Part shown: piece after piece, positions 1 to 5,145 of the stretch
Position numbering within the stretch: the stretch's first letter is position 1
Layout of the letters: each line of letters starts with the position of its first letter
NCBI GenBank assembly: GCA_938016505.1
Contig: CALLWN010000219.1
Location: 1 to 5,145 of the forward strand
DNA length: 5,145 nucleotides
Origin: an uncultured Sphingomonadaceae bacterium
GTDB lineage: Bacteria; Pseudomonadota; Alphaproteobacteria; Sphingomonadales; Sphingomonadaceae
Reading direction: 5' to 3'
Position numbers and translations under genes: made by a program
The notes under the pieces: generated by a model
Told to the model about the DNA's origin: nothing
Databases searched by the model: none
What the model saw: only the letters and a program-made list of their open reading frames with translations

Positions 1-596
1 ACGACGAGCCGGCCGCCGCGCGCGTGGAGATCGCGGATGCGCGCCTTCAGGTCGGGCACGGTCCAGGTCGAGCCGTTGGAGGCGAGCGGGTTGCCGCCAA
101 CGATGACCATGAGGTGGGTGCGGTCGATGTCGGGGATGGGCCAGAGCGCATTGTGGCCGAACATCCACATGTTGATGAGCTGCTGGGGAATCTGGTCGAC
201 GGTCGAGGCAGAGAAGACATTGGGGGTGGCGAGCGCCTTCTTGAGCCCGGGCAAGGCCATGCCGAGCGCGTAATTGTGGGCAGTCGGGTTGCCGATGTAG
301 AGCGCGCCTTCGAAGCCGGCGGCCTTGAGCGCTGCGTAGCGGGCGCCGATGTCGGCGAAGGCCTCGTCCCAGGAGACGGGTGCCCAGTCGGCGCCGACGC
401 GCTTCATCGGCGTGCGCAGCCGGTCGGGGTCGGTCTCGAGGTCGGCGATCGCGGTCGCCTTGGGGCAGATGTGGCCGCGCGAGAGCACATCATCGGGATT
501 GCCGCGGATCGCGACCACCCTGGTGCCCTCGAGTTCGATGAGGAGGCCGCAATTGGCCTCGCAGATGTGGCAGGTGCGCGTGTGCGTGGTCGTCAT
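1..596 (-). CDS. Molybdopterin oxidoreductase (DMSO reductase family), N-terminal part, cut by window edge
   Basis: The gene reads leftward from an ATG at 596-594 and is still open at base 1, giving 198 residues. The protein begins MTTTHTRTCHICEANCG and carries a 4Fe-4S ligand set at Cys9, Cys12, Cys16 and Cys44, followed by Lys46 in an HICPKA motif. This is the hallmark N-terminus of bis-molybdopterin-guanine-dinucleotide enzymes such as formate dehydrogenase and nitrate reductase. A later stretch, VIVGGNPLASNG (about residues 164-175), matches the nucleotide-binding core of the molybdopterin domain. There is no twin-arginine or other signal peptide, so a cytoplasmic location is inferred. 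By my hand alignment with formate dehydrogenase H, the metal-ligand position (Sec140) falls on Asp134 in FSASTVDQ, not Cys or Sec. The start is supported by a GGGAGA ribosome binding site (complement of 601-606). The family is clear; the substrate is unknown. It is divergent from the acyl-CoA ligase gene. Confidence 0.9.
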   Translation of the reverse strand, partial: MTTTHTRTCHICEANCGLLIELEGTRVVAIRGNPDDVLSRGHICPKATAIADLETDPDRLRTPMKRVGADWAPVSWDEAFADIGARYAALKAAGFEGALYIGNPTAHNYALGMALPGLKKALATPNVFSASTVDQIPQQLINMWMFGHNALWPIPDIDRTHLMVIVGGNPLASNGSTWTVPDLKARIRDLHARGGRLV

Positions 597-652
597 GGCC
601 TCTCCCTTCCCCGGCTTTAGTCTCTAGAAGCGGGACGGAGGGAGGTTCAACC
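597..652. promoter_or_regulatory. Divergent intergenic region with two ribosome binding sites
   Basis: These 56 bases separate the start codons of the leftward oxidoreductase and the rightward acyl-CoA ligase, and must hold at least part of both promoters unless these overlap the coding regions. Both ends carry clear Shine-Dalgarno sequences: GGGAGA reading leftward (601-606) and GGAGGGAGG reading rightward (637-645). The middle, 615-630 (CTTTAGTCTCTAGAAG), is the least GC-rich part and forms an imperfect dyad that could be an operator or a promoter element. I cannot assign -35/-10 boxes with confidence. Confidence 0.5.
637..645 (+). promoter_or_regulatory. Ribosome binding site fixing a GTG start
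   Basis: GGAGGGAGG lies 7 bases upstream of the GTG at 653-655. It decides the start of the acyl-CoA ligase: no other in-frame ATG, GTG or TTG nearby has a comparable site, and the following residues already look like a normal ligase N-terminus. Confidence 0.8.
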
Positions 653-2215
653 GTGCACCCATTTCATCACGCCGCAAGCCAGCCCGACACGCCTGCCATC
701 ATCATGGGCGGGACGGGCAAGTCGCTCAGCTATGCCGGGCTCGAGGCCCGCTCGAACCAGGCCGCCCAGCTGTTCCGCGCCTGCGGTCTGAGGCGCGGCG
801 ACACCGTTGCCTACATGATGCTCAACAACATCGACTATCTGCCGCTGTGCTGGGCGGCGCAGCGCTCGGGCCTCATCTACACCTGCATCTCGACCAAGCT
901 CACCGCCGACGAGGCCGGCTATATCGTGAAGGACTCCGGCGCGAAGCTGCTCGTGGTTTCGGCCGAGCTCGAGGGCGTGGCGCGCGACCTGCCCGGGGTG
1001 CCGCACCGCTTTGCCCGCGGCGGCGAGATCGAGGGCTTCGCCAGCCTCGAGGACAGTCTTGCCGCCCAGCCGGAAACGCGGATCGCCGATGAGAGCGCGG
1101 GGCGCGACATGCTCTATTCGAGCGGAACGACCGGGCGGCCCAAGGGGATCATCGGCCCGCTGCCGGAAGGGCCGATCGACCAGCCGGATGCGCTGACCGG
1201 CATGGTCGGGATGCTGTTCGGCTTCCGGCCGGGCATGGTCTATCTCTCGCCCGCGCCGCTCTACCATGCAGCGCCGCTGCGCTACTGCATGTCGGTCCAC
1301 AAGTTCGGCGGCACGGTCGTCGTGATGGAGAAGTTCGACCCGGCCTTCTATCTTGCCCTCATCGAGCGACACCGGGTGACCCACAGCCAGGTGGTGCCGA
1401 CCATGTTCGTGCGGATCCTGAAGCTGCCGGAGGCGGAGCGGACCGCCCACGACCTCTCCTCGCTCGAGGCGATCATCCATGCCGCGGCCCCCTGCCCGAT
1501 CGAAGTGAAGGAACGGATGATCGAATGGCTGGGGCCGAAGATCTACGAATATTATTCGGCAACCGAGGGCGCGGGCTTCACTGCCATCACTCCGCAGGAA
1601 TGGCTGAAGAAGAAGGGCAGCGTCGGGAAATCGCTGCTGGGAGAGATCCGCATTCTCGACGAGGCCGGCAACCTCCTGCCGCCGGGACGCGAGGGGCGGA
1701 TCTTCTTCCATGGCGGTCCGCCGGTTGCCTACCACAATGCCCCGGAGAAGACCGCCGAAGTGACGGGCGAGCATGGCGCGACCTTCGGCGACATCGGCTA
1801 TGTGGACGAGGATGGCTATCTCTTCCTGACCGATCGGGCGAGCTACATGATCATTTCGGGCGGAGTGAATGTCTATCCGCAGGAAACCGAGGATGTGCTG
1901 GTGATGCACGAGAAGGTGGCCGATGTCGCGGTGATCGGCGTGCCCGACGAGGAGCTTGGCGAGGCCGTGAAGGCGGTGGTGCAGCCGCGCCACTGGGCCG
2001 ACGCCGGGCCGGAGCTGGAGGCCGAGCTGATCGCCTGGTGCCGGGCGCGGCTTTCCCACATCAAGTGCCCGAAGAGCGTGGATTTCGACCCCGAGCTGCC
2101 GCGCCACGATACTGGCAAGCTCTACAAGCGGCTGCTGAAGGAGCGCTACTGGCCGGCGAAGGGGCCAGCGGCGGCGGCAGACCCGGGGGGAGAGCGAGGC
2201 GCGGCGGCAGGCTGA
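653..2215 (+). CDS. Acyl-CoA synthetase / AMP-dependent synthetase and ligase
   Basis: This 520-residue protein belongs to the adenylate-forming (ANL) family, which activates a carboxylic acid with ATP to an acyl-AMP and transfers it to coenzyme A. The core motifs occur in order: phosphate loop YSSGTTGRPKG (155-165), the PLYH motif (His205), YYSATEG (300-306), FGDIGYVDEDG (378-388) with the ribose-binding Asp394-Arg395, the hinge-side SGGVNVYPQE (402-411), and the C-terminal catalytic Lys489 in PRHDTGKLYKR. Length and motif spacing are normal for the family, so it should be active. No signal or membrane segment is seen, so it is probably cytosolic. The SGGVNVYP form occurs in fatty-acid, aromatic-acid and steroid-acid ligases, so the substrate cannot be read from sequence. 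The last ~17 residues are an Ala/Gly-rich tail just before the overlap with the next gene. It starts at GTG and is divergent from the molybdenum enzyme, which hints at a shared catabolic pathway (inference). Confidence 0.93.
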   Translation: MHPFHHAASQPDTPAIIMGGTGKSLSYAGLEARSNQAAQLFRACGLRRGDTVAYMMLNNIDYLPLCWAAQRSGLIYTCISTKLTADEAGYIVKDSGAKLLVVSAELEGVARDLPGVPHRFARGGEIEGFASLEDSLAAQPETRIADESAGRDMLYSSGTTGRPKGIIGPLPEGPIDQPDALTGMVGMLFGFRPGMVYLSPAPLYHAAPLRYCMSVHKFGGTVVVMEKFDPAFYLALIERHRVTHSQVVPTMFVRILKLPEAERTAHDLSSLEAIIHAAAPCPIEVKERMIEWLGPKIYEYYSATEGAGFTAITPQEWLKKKGSVGKSLLGEIRILDEAGNLLPPGREGRIFFHGGPPVAYHNAPEKTAEVTGEHGATFGDIGYVDEDGYLFLTDRASYMIISGGVNVYPQETEDVLVMHEKVADVAVIGVPDEELGEAVKAVVQPRHWADAGPELEAELIAWCRARLSHIKCPKSVDFDPELPRHDTGKLYKRLLKERYWPAKGPAAAADPGGERGAAAG

Positions 2216-3147
2216 TGCGGCTTCTCCTGCTGGTTGCGCTGCTGCTCGCGCTTCCGGCGCCGGCAGGCGCGGCGCGCCCGGCGCCAGCGCCGGCGCCAGC
2301 GTCACCAGCGGCTCCGGCGCTTTGGGTGGTGCGCGACGCCGACACCGTCATCCACATCTTCGGAACGGTCCATGCCCTGCCGCGCGGCACGGGCTGGTTC
2401 CGGCCGCATGTGCTCGAAGCGCTGGACGGGTCCGATCTGCTGGTGCTCGAGACCGTGCTCCCTGCGGACCCGCTCGCGATGATGGGGCTCACGCTGAGGA
2501 TGGCGCGCCGGGCGCAGCCCGAACCGCTCGCCGGGCGGGTGCCAGAGACGAGCCGGCCGGCGCTCGAGGCCGCGCTGGCCCGGCTCAACCCGGGCCCGCT
2601 CGACCAGTTCAAGACCTGGTACGTGGCGCTCACGCTCGCCAACCTGCAGTCGGCGGCTGACGGGCTCGACCCGGCGATCGGGGTGGAGGCGGTGCTGACC
2701 GAGCGCGCGCGCATCCGCAGGATTCCGGTCGAGGGGCTCGAGACGGTGGAGCCGCAGCTGGCCTATTTCGACGCGCTCTCCGAAGCCGACCAGCGGCTGT
2801 TTCTCATTGCGACGCTCGACGGGCTGGAGACGTCGCAGGACGAGGCGAAGGCGATGGTCGCAGACTGGCTCGCCGGGCGAACCGACCTGCTGGCCGATCG
2901 GGTCAACGCCGATTTCGAGGGCTCGCCGATGCTGCGGCAGATGCTGGTCGGGGATCGCAACGCGCGGTGGGCGGCATGGATCGCGAGGCGGATGGAGAGC
3001 CCCGGCCGGGTGTTCCTGGCGGTGGGAGCAGGGCATCTTGCCGGGCCGGGAAACCTCGTGGAGCTGCTCGAACGGCATCACGGGCTGAAGGCCGAGCGCG
3101 TGGCTGAGCCCCAGCCTGCCCGACCGCAACGGTGGCGCCGGCCCTGA
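2215..3147 (+). CDS. Exported TraB/GumN-family protein
   Basis: A 310-residue protein of the TraB/PrgY/GumN family (related to animal TIKI metalloproteases). The start codon overlaps the ligase stop codon (TGATG). It opens with a signal peptide, MRLLLLVALLLALPAPAGA, with cleavage likely near residues 19-20, followed by an Ala/Pro-rich linker to about residue 42. The mature domain has the two diagnostic GxxH motifs: GTVH (50-53) at the start and GAGH (271-274) near the end, both thought to hold a metal in this family. The mid-region family signatures DPAIGVEAVL (152-161) and VEGLETVEPQ (172-181) are also present. Length is typical. A periplasmic location is inferred, perhaps lipid-free because no lipobox Cys is visible. 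The biological role of bacterial GumN proteins is poorly defined; the name comes from the xanthan gum locus of Xanthomonas, but no other polysaccharide gene is seen here. No strong Shine-Dalgarno sits at a proper distance, in line with translational coupling to the ligase gene. Confidence 0.9.
   Translation: MRLLLLVALLLALPAPAGAARPAPAPAPASPAAPALWVVRDADTVIHIFGTVHALPRGTGWFRPHVLEALDGSDLLVLETVLPADPLAMMGLTLRMARRAQPEPLAGRVPETSRPALEAALARLNPGPLDQFKTWYVALTLANLQSAADGLDPAIGVEAVLTERARIRRIPVEGLETVEPQLAYFDALSEADQRLFLIATLDGLETSQDEAKAMVADWLAGRTDLLADRVNADFEGSPMLRQMLVGDRNARWAAWIARRMESPGRVFLAVGAGHLAGPGNLVELLERHHGLKAERVAEPQPARPQRWRRP
2281..2304 (+). repeat. Short tandem repeat encoding the Ala/Pro linker
   Basis: Two 12-base units with the shared core GCGCCAGC (2281-2288 and 2293-2300) lie in a wider GC-rich tract. 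They encode the Ala-Pro-Ala-Pro spacer between the signal peptide and the GumN domain. Such tracts vary in length by slippage; here the unit preserves the reading frame. Confidence 0.45.
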
Positions 3148-3194
3148 GGCACATGCGTCGGAGGGTCGAGGTTTCACCGGACCTCAAGAAATCA

Positions 3195-3210
3195 TTAACC
3201 AAGTTTTAAC
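3195..3210 (+). promoter_or_regulatory. CtrA-type binding site (TTAA-N7-TTAAC)
   Basis: TTAA at 3195-3198, a 7-base spacer (CCAAGTT) and TTAAC at 3206-3210 match the full consensus of the alphaproteobacterial cell-cycle regulator CtrA exactly. It lies 85 bases upstream of the preferred phosphatase start, in the most AT-rich stretch of this GC-rich window. CtrA sites often overlap the -35 region of activated promoters, which would fit the position given a leader of roughly 50-60 bases. Binding is inferred from the motif only. Confidence 0.55.
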
Positions 3211-3214
3211 ATTC

Positions 3215-3222
3215 TGACGTCA
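3215..3222. promoter_or_regulatory. TGACGTCA palindrome
   Basis: A perfect 8-base palindrome lies 4 bases downstream of the CtrA-type box, where the promoter core would be expected. It could be a half of an operator or chance; no second copy is seen nearby. Confidence 0.2.
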
Positions 3223-3243
3223 CTAGGCTGAGTGCATCCGGGC

Positions 3244-3259
3244 AGCCGATTCCTCGGCT
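3244..3259 (+). other. Small stem-loop in the phosphatase leader
   Basis: AGCCGA (3244-3249) and TCGGCT (3254-3259) pair perfectly as a 6-base stem around a TTCC tetraloop. It ends 36 bases before the preferred start codon. No U-run follows, so it is not an intrinsic terminator; it may stabilise the leader or be incidental. Confidence 0.4.
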
Positions 3260-3285
3260 TGGTTCGGGGGCATGACCCAAGCGAT

Positions 3286-3289
3286 GGAG
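3286..3289 (+). promoter_or_regulatory. Ribosome binding site favouring the 3296 start
   Basis: GGAG lies 6 bases before the ATG at 3296-3298. Two upstream in-frame ATGs (3272 and 3284) would add 8 or 4 residues (MTQAMETD) in front of the signal peptide and are less well placed; 3272 has only a GGGGG run directly before it. The 3296 start also gives the more typical signal peptide. Confidence 0.65.
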
Positions 3290-3295
3290 ACTGAC

Positions 3296-4873
3296 ATGAT
3301 TTCGCGTCCGCTTCGGGCAAGCCTTGCGCTTGCCCTCCTGACAACCGTCGTCCCGGCTTCGGCCCAGACGCTCTCGGCCCCGATCGCGGCCAACCTTCCG
3401 GCCTCGGCCTCGGCGCCGCGCGCCAAGAACGTCATCCTGTTCATTTCCGATGGCGCCAGCTGGGGCACCTGGGACATGGCGTCCTACTGGGAATATGGCG
3501 CCAAGGGCATGCAGCCCTATGACTTGTTCGCGGTCAAGCTCGGCATGACCACCTACCCGCTGAACACCTCGACCACGCCGACCGGCACCGGCATTCCCCA
3601 GGTCAGCTATGATCCGGTCAAGGCATGGGCAGAAACGTCGACCGGCGACAGCAATTTTTTCGCCGGTTACCAGTATGTGAAGCAGAACTACCCCGACTCG
3701 GCGGCGGCTGGCACCGCGATTGCCTCGGGCGTCAAGACCTACAACAACGCGATCAACTTCGACGACTTTGCGAACGCGGTGCCGTTCATCACCCAGGATC
3801 TGAAGGCGCTTGGCTACGCCACCGGCGCGATCAGCTCGGTGCCGTTCAGCCACGCCACGCCTGCGGCCTTCGGGGCGCAGAACATCAGCCGGAACAACTA
3901 CCATCAGATCACCGAGCAGATGCTGACCTCGGGCACGCTGGACGTGGTGATGGGTGGCGGCCACCCCTGGTTCAACAACAATGGCGTCGCGCGCACGACC
4001 CCGAGCACGACCTACATGAGCGTCGCCCAGTATGACCTGCTGAAGTCGGGCAGCTCGGGTTTCAACTTCATCGAGACCAAGGCGGAGTTCGAGGCGCTCG
4101 CCGCCGGCACGCTGAGCTTCACGGGCCCGGTGTGGGGAATCGCCCCGGTCCAGGCGACGCTGCAGGCCAACCGCAGCGACGCGGTGCTTGGCGCCGACCC
4201 GGCCAACCCCTCGGGCGTGAAGTTCATCGACACGGTGCCGACGCTTGTCACCATGACGGTGGGTGCGATCAACCATCTCTCGACTGCATCCGACAAGGGC
4301 TTCTTCCTGATGGTCGAGGGCGGCGCGGTTGACTGGATGGCGCACGGCAACAACACCGGGCGCATCATCGAGGAGCAGGTGGATTTCAACCGCTCGATCT
4401 CGGCTGCGGTCAACTGGGTGAACACCAACTCCTCTTGGGACGAGACGCTCATCATCGTGCTGACCGACCATGGCAACGGCATGCCGATGGGCCCGAACTC
4501 GGACACCATCCCGTTCCAGCCGATCGAGAACCGCGGTGCGGGCGTGCTCCCGGGCGTGCGTTGGCACTATGGCACCCACACCAACGAGAACACGCTGCTG
4601 TGGGCGCATGGCGCGGGCGCCGAGCATTTCTACGACTTCGTCGTCGGGATCGACCCGGGTCTTGCCAACGGCTTCGGCGGCACCTTTGCCGGGCTCGGCT
4701 TCAATGACGGCCGCTACATCGACAACACTGCCGTCTCGACCGTGATCGAGCGGGCGATGGGCGTTGGCGGCGTGGTGCCCGAGCCGGCCAGCTGGGCGCT
4801 GATGATCGCGGGCTTCGGCATCGTCGGCGCGGGGCTGCGCCGCCGGCGGGCGCTGGAAACCGTCACGGCCTGA
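3296..4873 (+). CDS. Secreted PhoA-family alkaline phosphatase with PEP-CTERM sorting tail
   Basis: A 525-residue phosphomonoesterase that should release inorganic phosphate outside the cytoplasm. Residues 1-24 (ending VVPASAQ) form a signal peptide. Compared by hand with E. coli PhoA, the active site is complete: Asp52 (Asp51), the nucleophile Ser135 in PDSAAAGTA (Ser102), Thr188 (Thr155), the phosphate-binding Arg199 in SRNNY (Arg166), Glu341, Asp346 and His350 (Glu322, Asp327, His331), Asp391-His392 in TDHGNG (Asp369-His370), and His428 (His412). Spacings such as Ser to Thr (53) and Thr to Arg (11) are identical. Differences are His186 for Asp153, Trp347 for Lys328, about 32 extra residues between Asp52 and Ser135, and no cysteine at all. 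The C-terminus has a PEP-CTERM signal: PEPASWALMIAGFG (495-508), a short hydrophobic helix, then RRRR (515-518), which directs exosortase processing. It has its own upstream gap and a strong terminator, so it is likely monocistronic. No clear Pho box was found. Confidence 0.95.
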   Translation: MISRPLRASLALALLTTVVPASAQTLSAPIAANLPASASAPRAKNVILFISDGASWGTWDMASYWEYGAKGMQPYDLFAVKLGMTTYPLNTSTTPTGTGIPQVSYDPVKAWAETSTGDSNFFAGYQYVKQNYPDSAAAGTAIASGVKTYNNAINFDDFANAVPFITQDLKALGYATGAISSVPFSHATPAAFGAQNISRNNYHQITEQMLTSGTLDVVMGGGHPWFNNNGVARTTPSTTYMSVAQYDLLKSGSSGFNFIETKAEFEALAAGTLSFTGPVWGIAPVQATLQANRSDAVLGADPANPSGVKFIDTVPTLVTMTVGAINHLSTASDKGFFLMVEGGAVDWMAHGNNTGRIIEEQVDFNRSISAAVNWVNTNSSWDETLIIVLTDHGNGMPMGPNSDTIPFQPIENRGAGVLPGVRWHYGTHTNENTLLWAHGAGAEHFYDFVVGIDPGLANGFGGTFAGLGFNDGRYIDNTAVSTVIERAMGVGGVVPEPASWALMIAGFGIVGAGLRRRRALETVTA

Positions 4874-4897
4874 GCCCTCCCGGGCTGCTGTGCAGGA

Positions 4898-4934
4898 GGG
4901 GGCGCGGACGCGGGTCCGCGCCCCCTTTCCTTTT
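4898..4934 (+). terminator. Strong intrinsic terminator after the phosphatase gene
   Basis: A perfect 12-base GC-rich stem (GGGGGCGCGGAC at 4898-4909 with its complement at 4914-4925) encloses a GCGG tetraloop and is followed by TTTCCTTTT (4926-4934). It starts 25 bases after the phosphatase stop. The opposite strand lacks a T-run past the stem, so it acts mainly rightward, although the hairpin could also slow transcription from the convergent receptor gene. Confidence 0.88.
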
Positions 4935-4948
4935 GGGTGCACGCGCCT

Positions 4949-5145
4949 TCAGAAGACGATCCGGGCTCCCGCCTGGACGAGGCGCGGCATGCCGGGAAGG
5001 GTGCCGCGCGAGCGGTCGACGATGACGAGCCGGTCGGCCAGGTTCTTGACCGTTGCGAAGACTTCCCAGCTGCCGCCGGGCGGGCCGTAGGAAAGGGCGA
5101 GGTTCAGCTCCGCCCAGCCGGGGATGCGGCCGCGCTGGCCGTCAG
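4949..5145 (-). CDS. TonB-dependent receptor, C-terminal end, cut by window edge
   Basis: Reading leftward from base 5145, an open frame of 64 residues ends at TGA (4951-4949). It contains AELNLALSYG, VFATVKNLADRLVIVDR and GMPRLVQAGARIVF. This is the last part of an outer-membrane TonB-dependent receptor barrel: alternating strand residues, the conserved NLADR..IVDR strand-turn, and a terminal Phe as used for outer-membrane insertion. Such receptors import iron chelates, vitamins or sugars using TonB energy; the ligand cannot be told from this end. The gene is convergent with the phosphatase gene and lies 75 bases from it. The start and plug domain are outside the window. Confidence 0.85.
   Translation of the reverse strand, partial: DGQRGRIPGWAELNLALSYGPPGGSWEVFATVKNLADRLVIVDRSRGTLPGMPRLVQAGARIVF

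Noticed and set aside
24..620. Plus-strand open frame over the oxidoreductase
   Set aside because: The minus strand encodes clear Fe-S and molybdopterin motifs in the same bases; the plus frame is Gly/Val/Arg-rich without motifs.
1525..2214. Plus-strand open frame extending the TraB/GumN reading frame upstream to 1525
   Set aside because: This extension overlaps the C-terminal half of the ligase in another frame and has no domain; the signal peptide at 2215 marks the true start.
647..2305. 552-codon open frame on the minus strand opposite the acyl-CoA ligase
   Set aside because: Composition is Arg/Ala/His-rich and low in family-like motifs; the plus-strand ligase explains the region fully.
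3168..3185. GAGGT...ACCTC inverted repeat after the TraB/GumN gene as a terminator
   Set aside because: The stem is only 5 bases with an 8-base loop, and no T-run follows.
3148..3295. PhoB box upstream of the phosphatase
   Set aside because: I looked for paired CTGTCAT-like repeats at an 11-base period and saw only a single weak resemblance in TCTGACGTCAC, which is better described as a palindrome.
4873..4886. AGCCC-TCCC-GGGCT hairpin directly after the phosphatase stop codon
   Set aside because: Only a 5-base stem without a T-run; the 12-base stem downstream is the real terminator.
3206..4942. 578-codon open frame on the minus strand opposite the phosphatase gene
   Set aside because: Its translation is Arg/His/Asp-rich with no recognisable domain, and it is the usual antisense shadow of a high-GC gene whose plus-strand product has a full set of catalytic motifs.

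Overview
This 5,145-base window is a GC-rich chromosomal segment, most likely from an alphaproteobacterium and plausibly a sphingomonad (Sphingomonadales). The pointers are a PEP-CTERM surface-sorting tail of the style common in that order, a perfect CtrA-type box (TTAA-N7-TTAAC), a TonB-dependent receptor end of sphingomonad type, and strong third-position GC bias. The taxonomic call is inference from sequence style; no rRNA or other marker gene is present. I see no tRNA, insertion sequence, CRISPR array or prophage signal.

Layout from left to right: (1) bases 1-596, minus strand: the N-terminal 198 residues of a DMSO-reductase-family molybdopterin oxidoreductase, cut by the left edge. (2) A 56-base divergent gap holding both ribosome binding sites. 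(3) 653-2215, plus strand: a complete acyl-CoA synthetase/AMP-dependent ligase with a GTG start. (4) 2215-3147, plus strand: an exported TraB/GumN-family protein whose ATG overlaps the ligase stop (TGATG), so the two are probably translationally coupled. (5) A 148-base regulatory gap with the CtrA-type box, an 8-base palindrome and a small stem-loop. (6) 3296-4873, plus strand: a secreted PhoA-family alkaline phosphatase with a PEP-CTERM tail. (7) A strong intrinsic terminator. (8) 4949-5145, minus strand: the C-terminal 64 residues of a TonB-dependent receptor, convergent with the phosphatase.

Functionally there appear to be three separate units. The divergent oxidoreductase/ligase pair may share a promoter region and a catabolic role. 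The ligase and TraB/GumN genes form an operon, although one product is cytosolic and the other exported. The phosphatase is a stand-alone unit with its own promoter region and terminator. Its active site is complete when aligned with E. coli PhoA, but carries His and Trp at the positions equivalent to Asp153 and Lys328, a pair linked to altered metal preference in other bacterial phosphatases. Together with the cell-cycle-type CtrA box and surface-sorting tail, this makes the phosphatase the most interesting locus here. I did not find evidence of a wholly new system; the families are known and the novelty lies in the combination.
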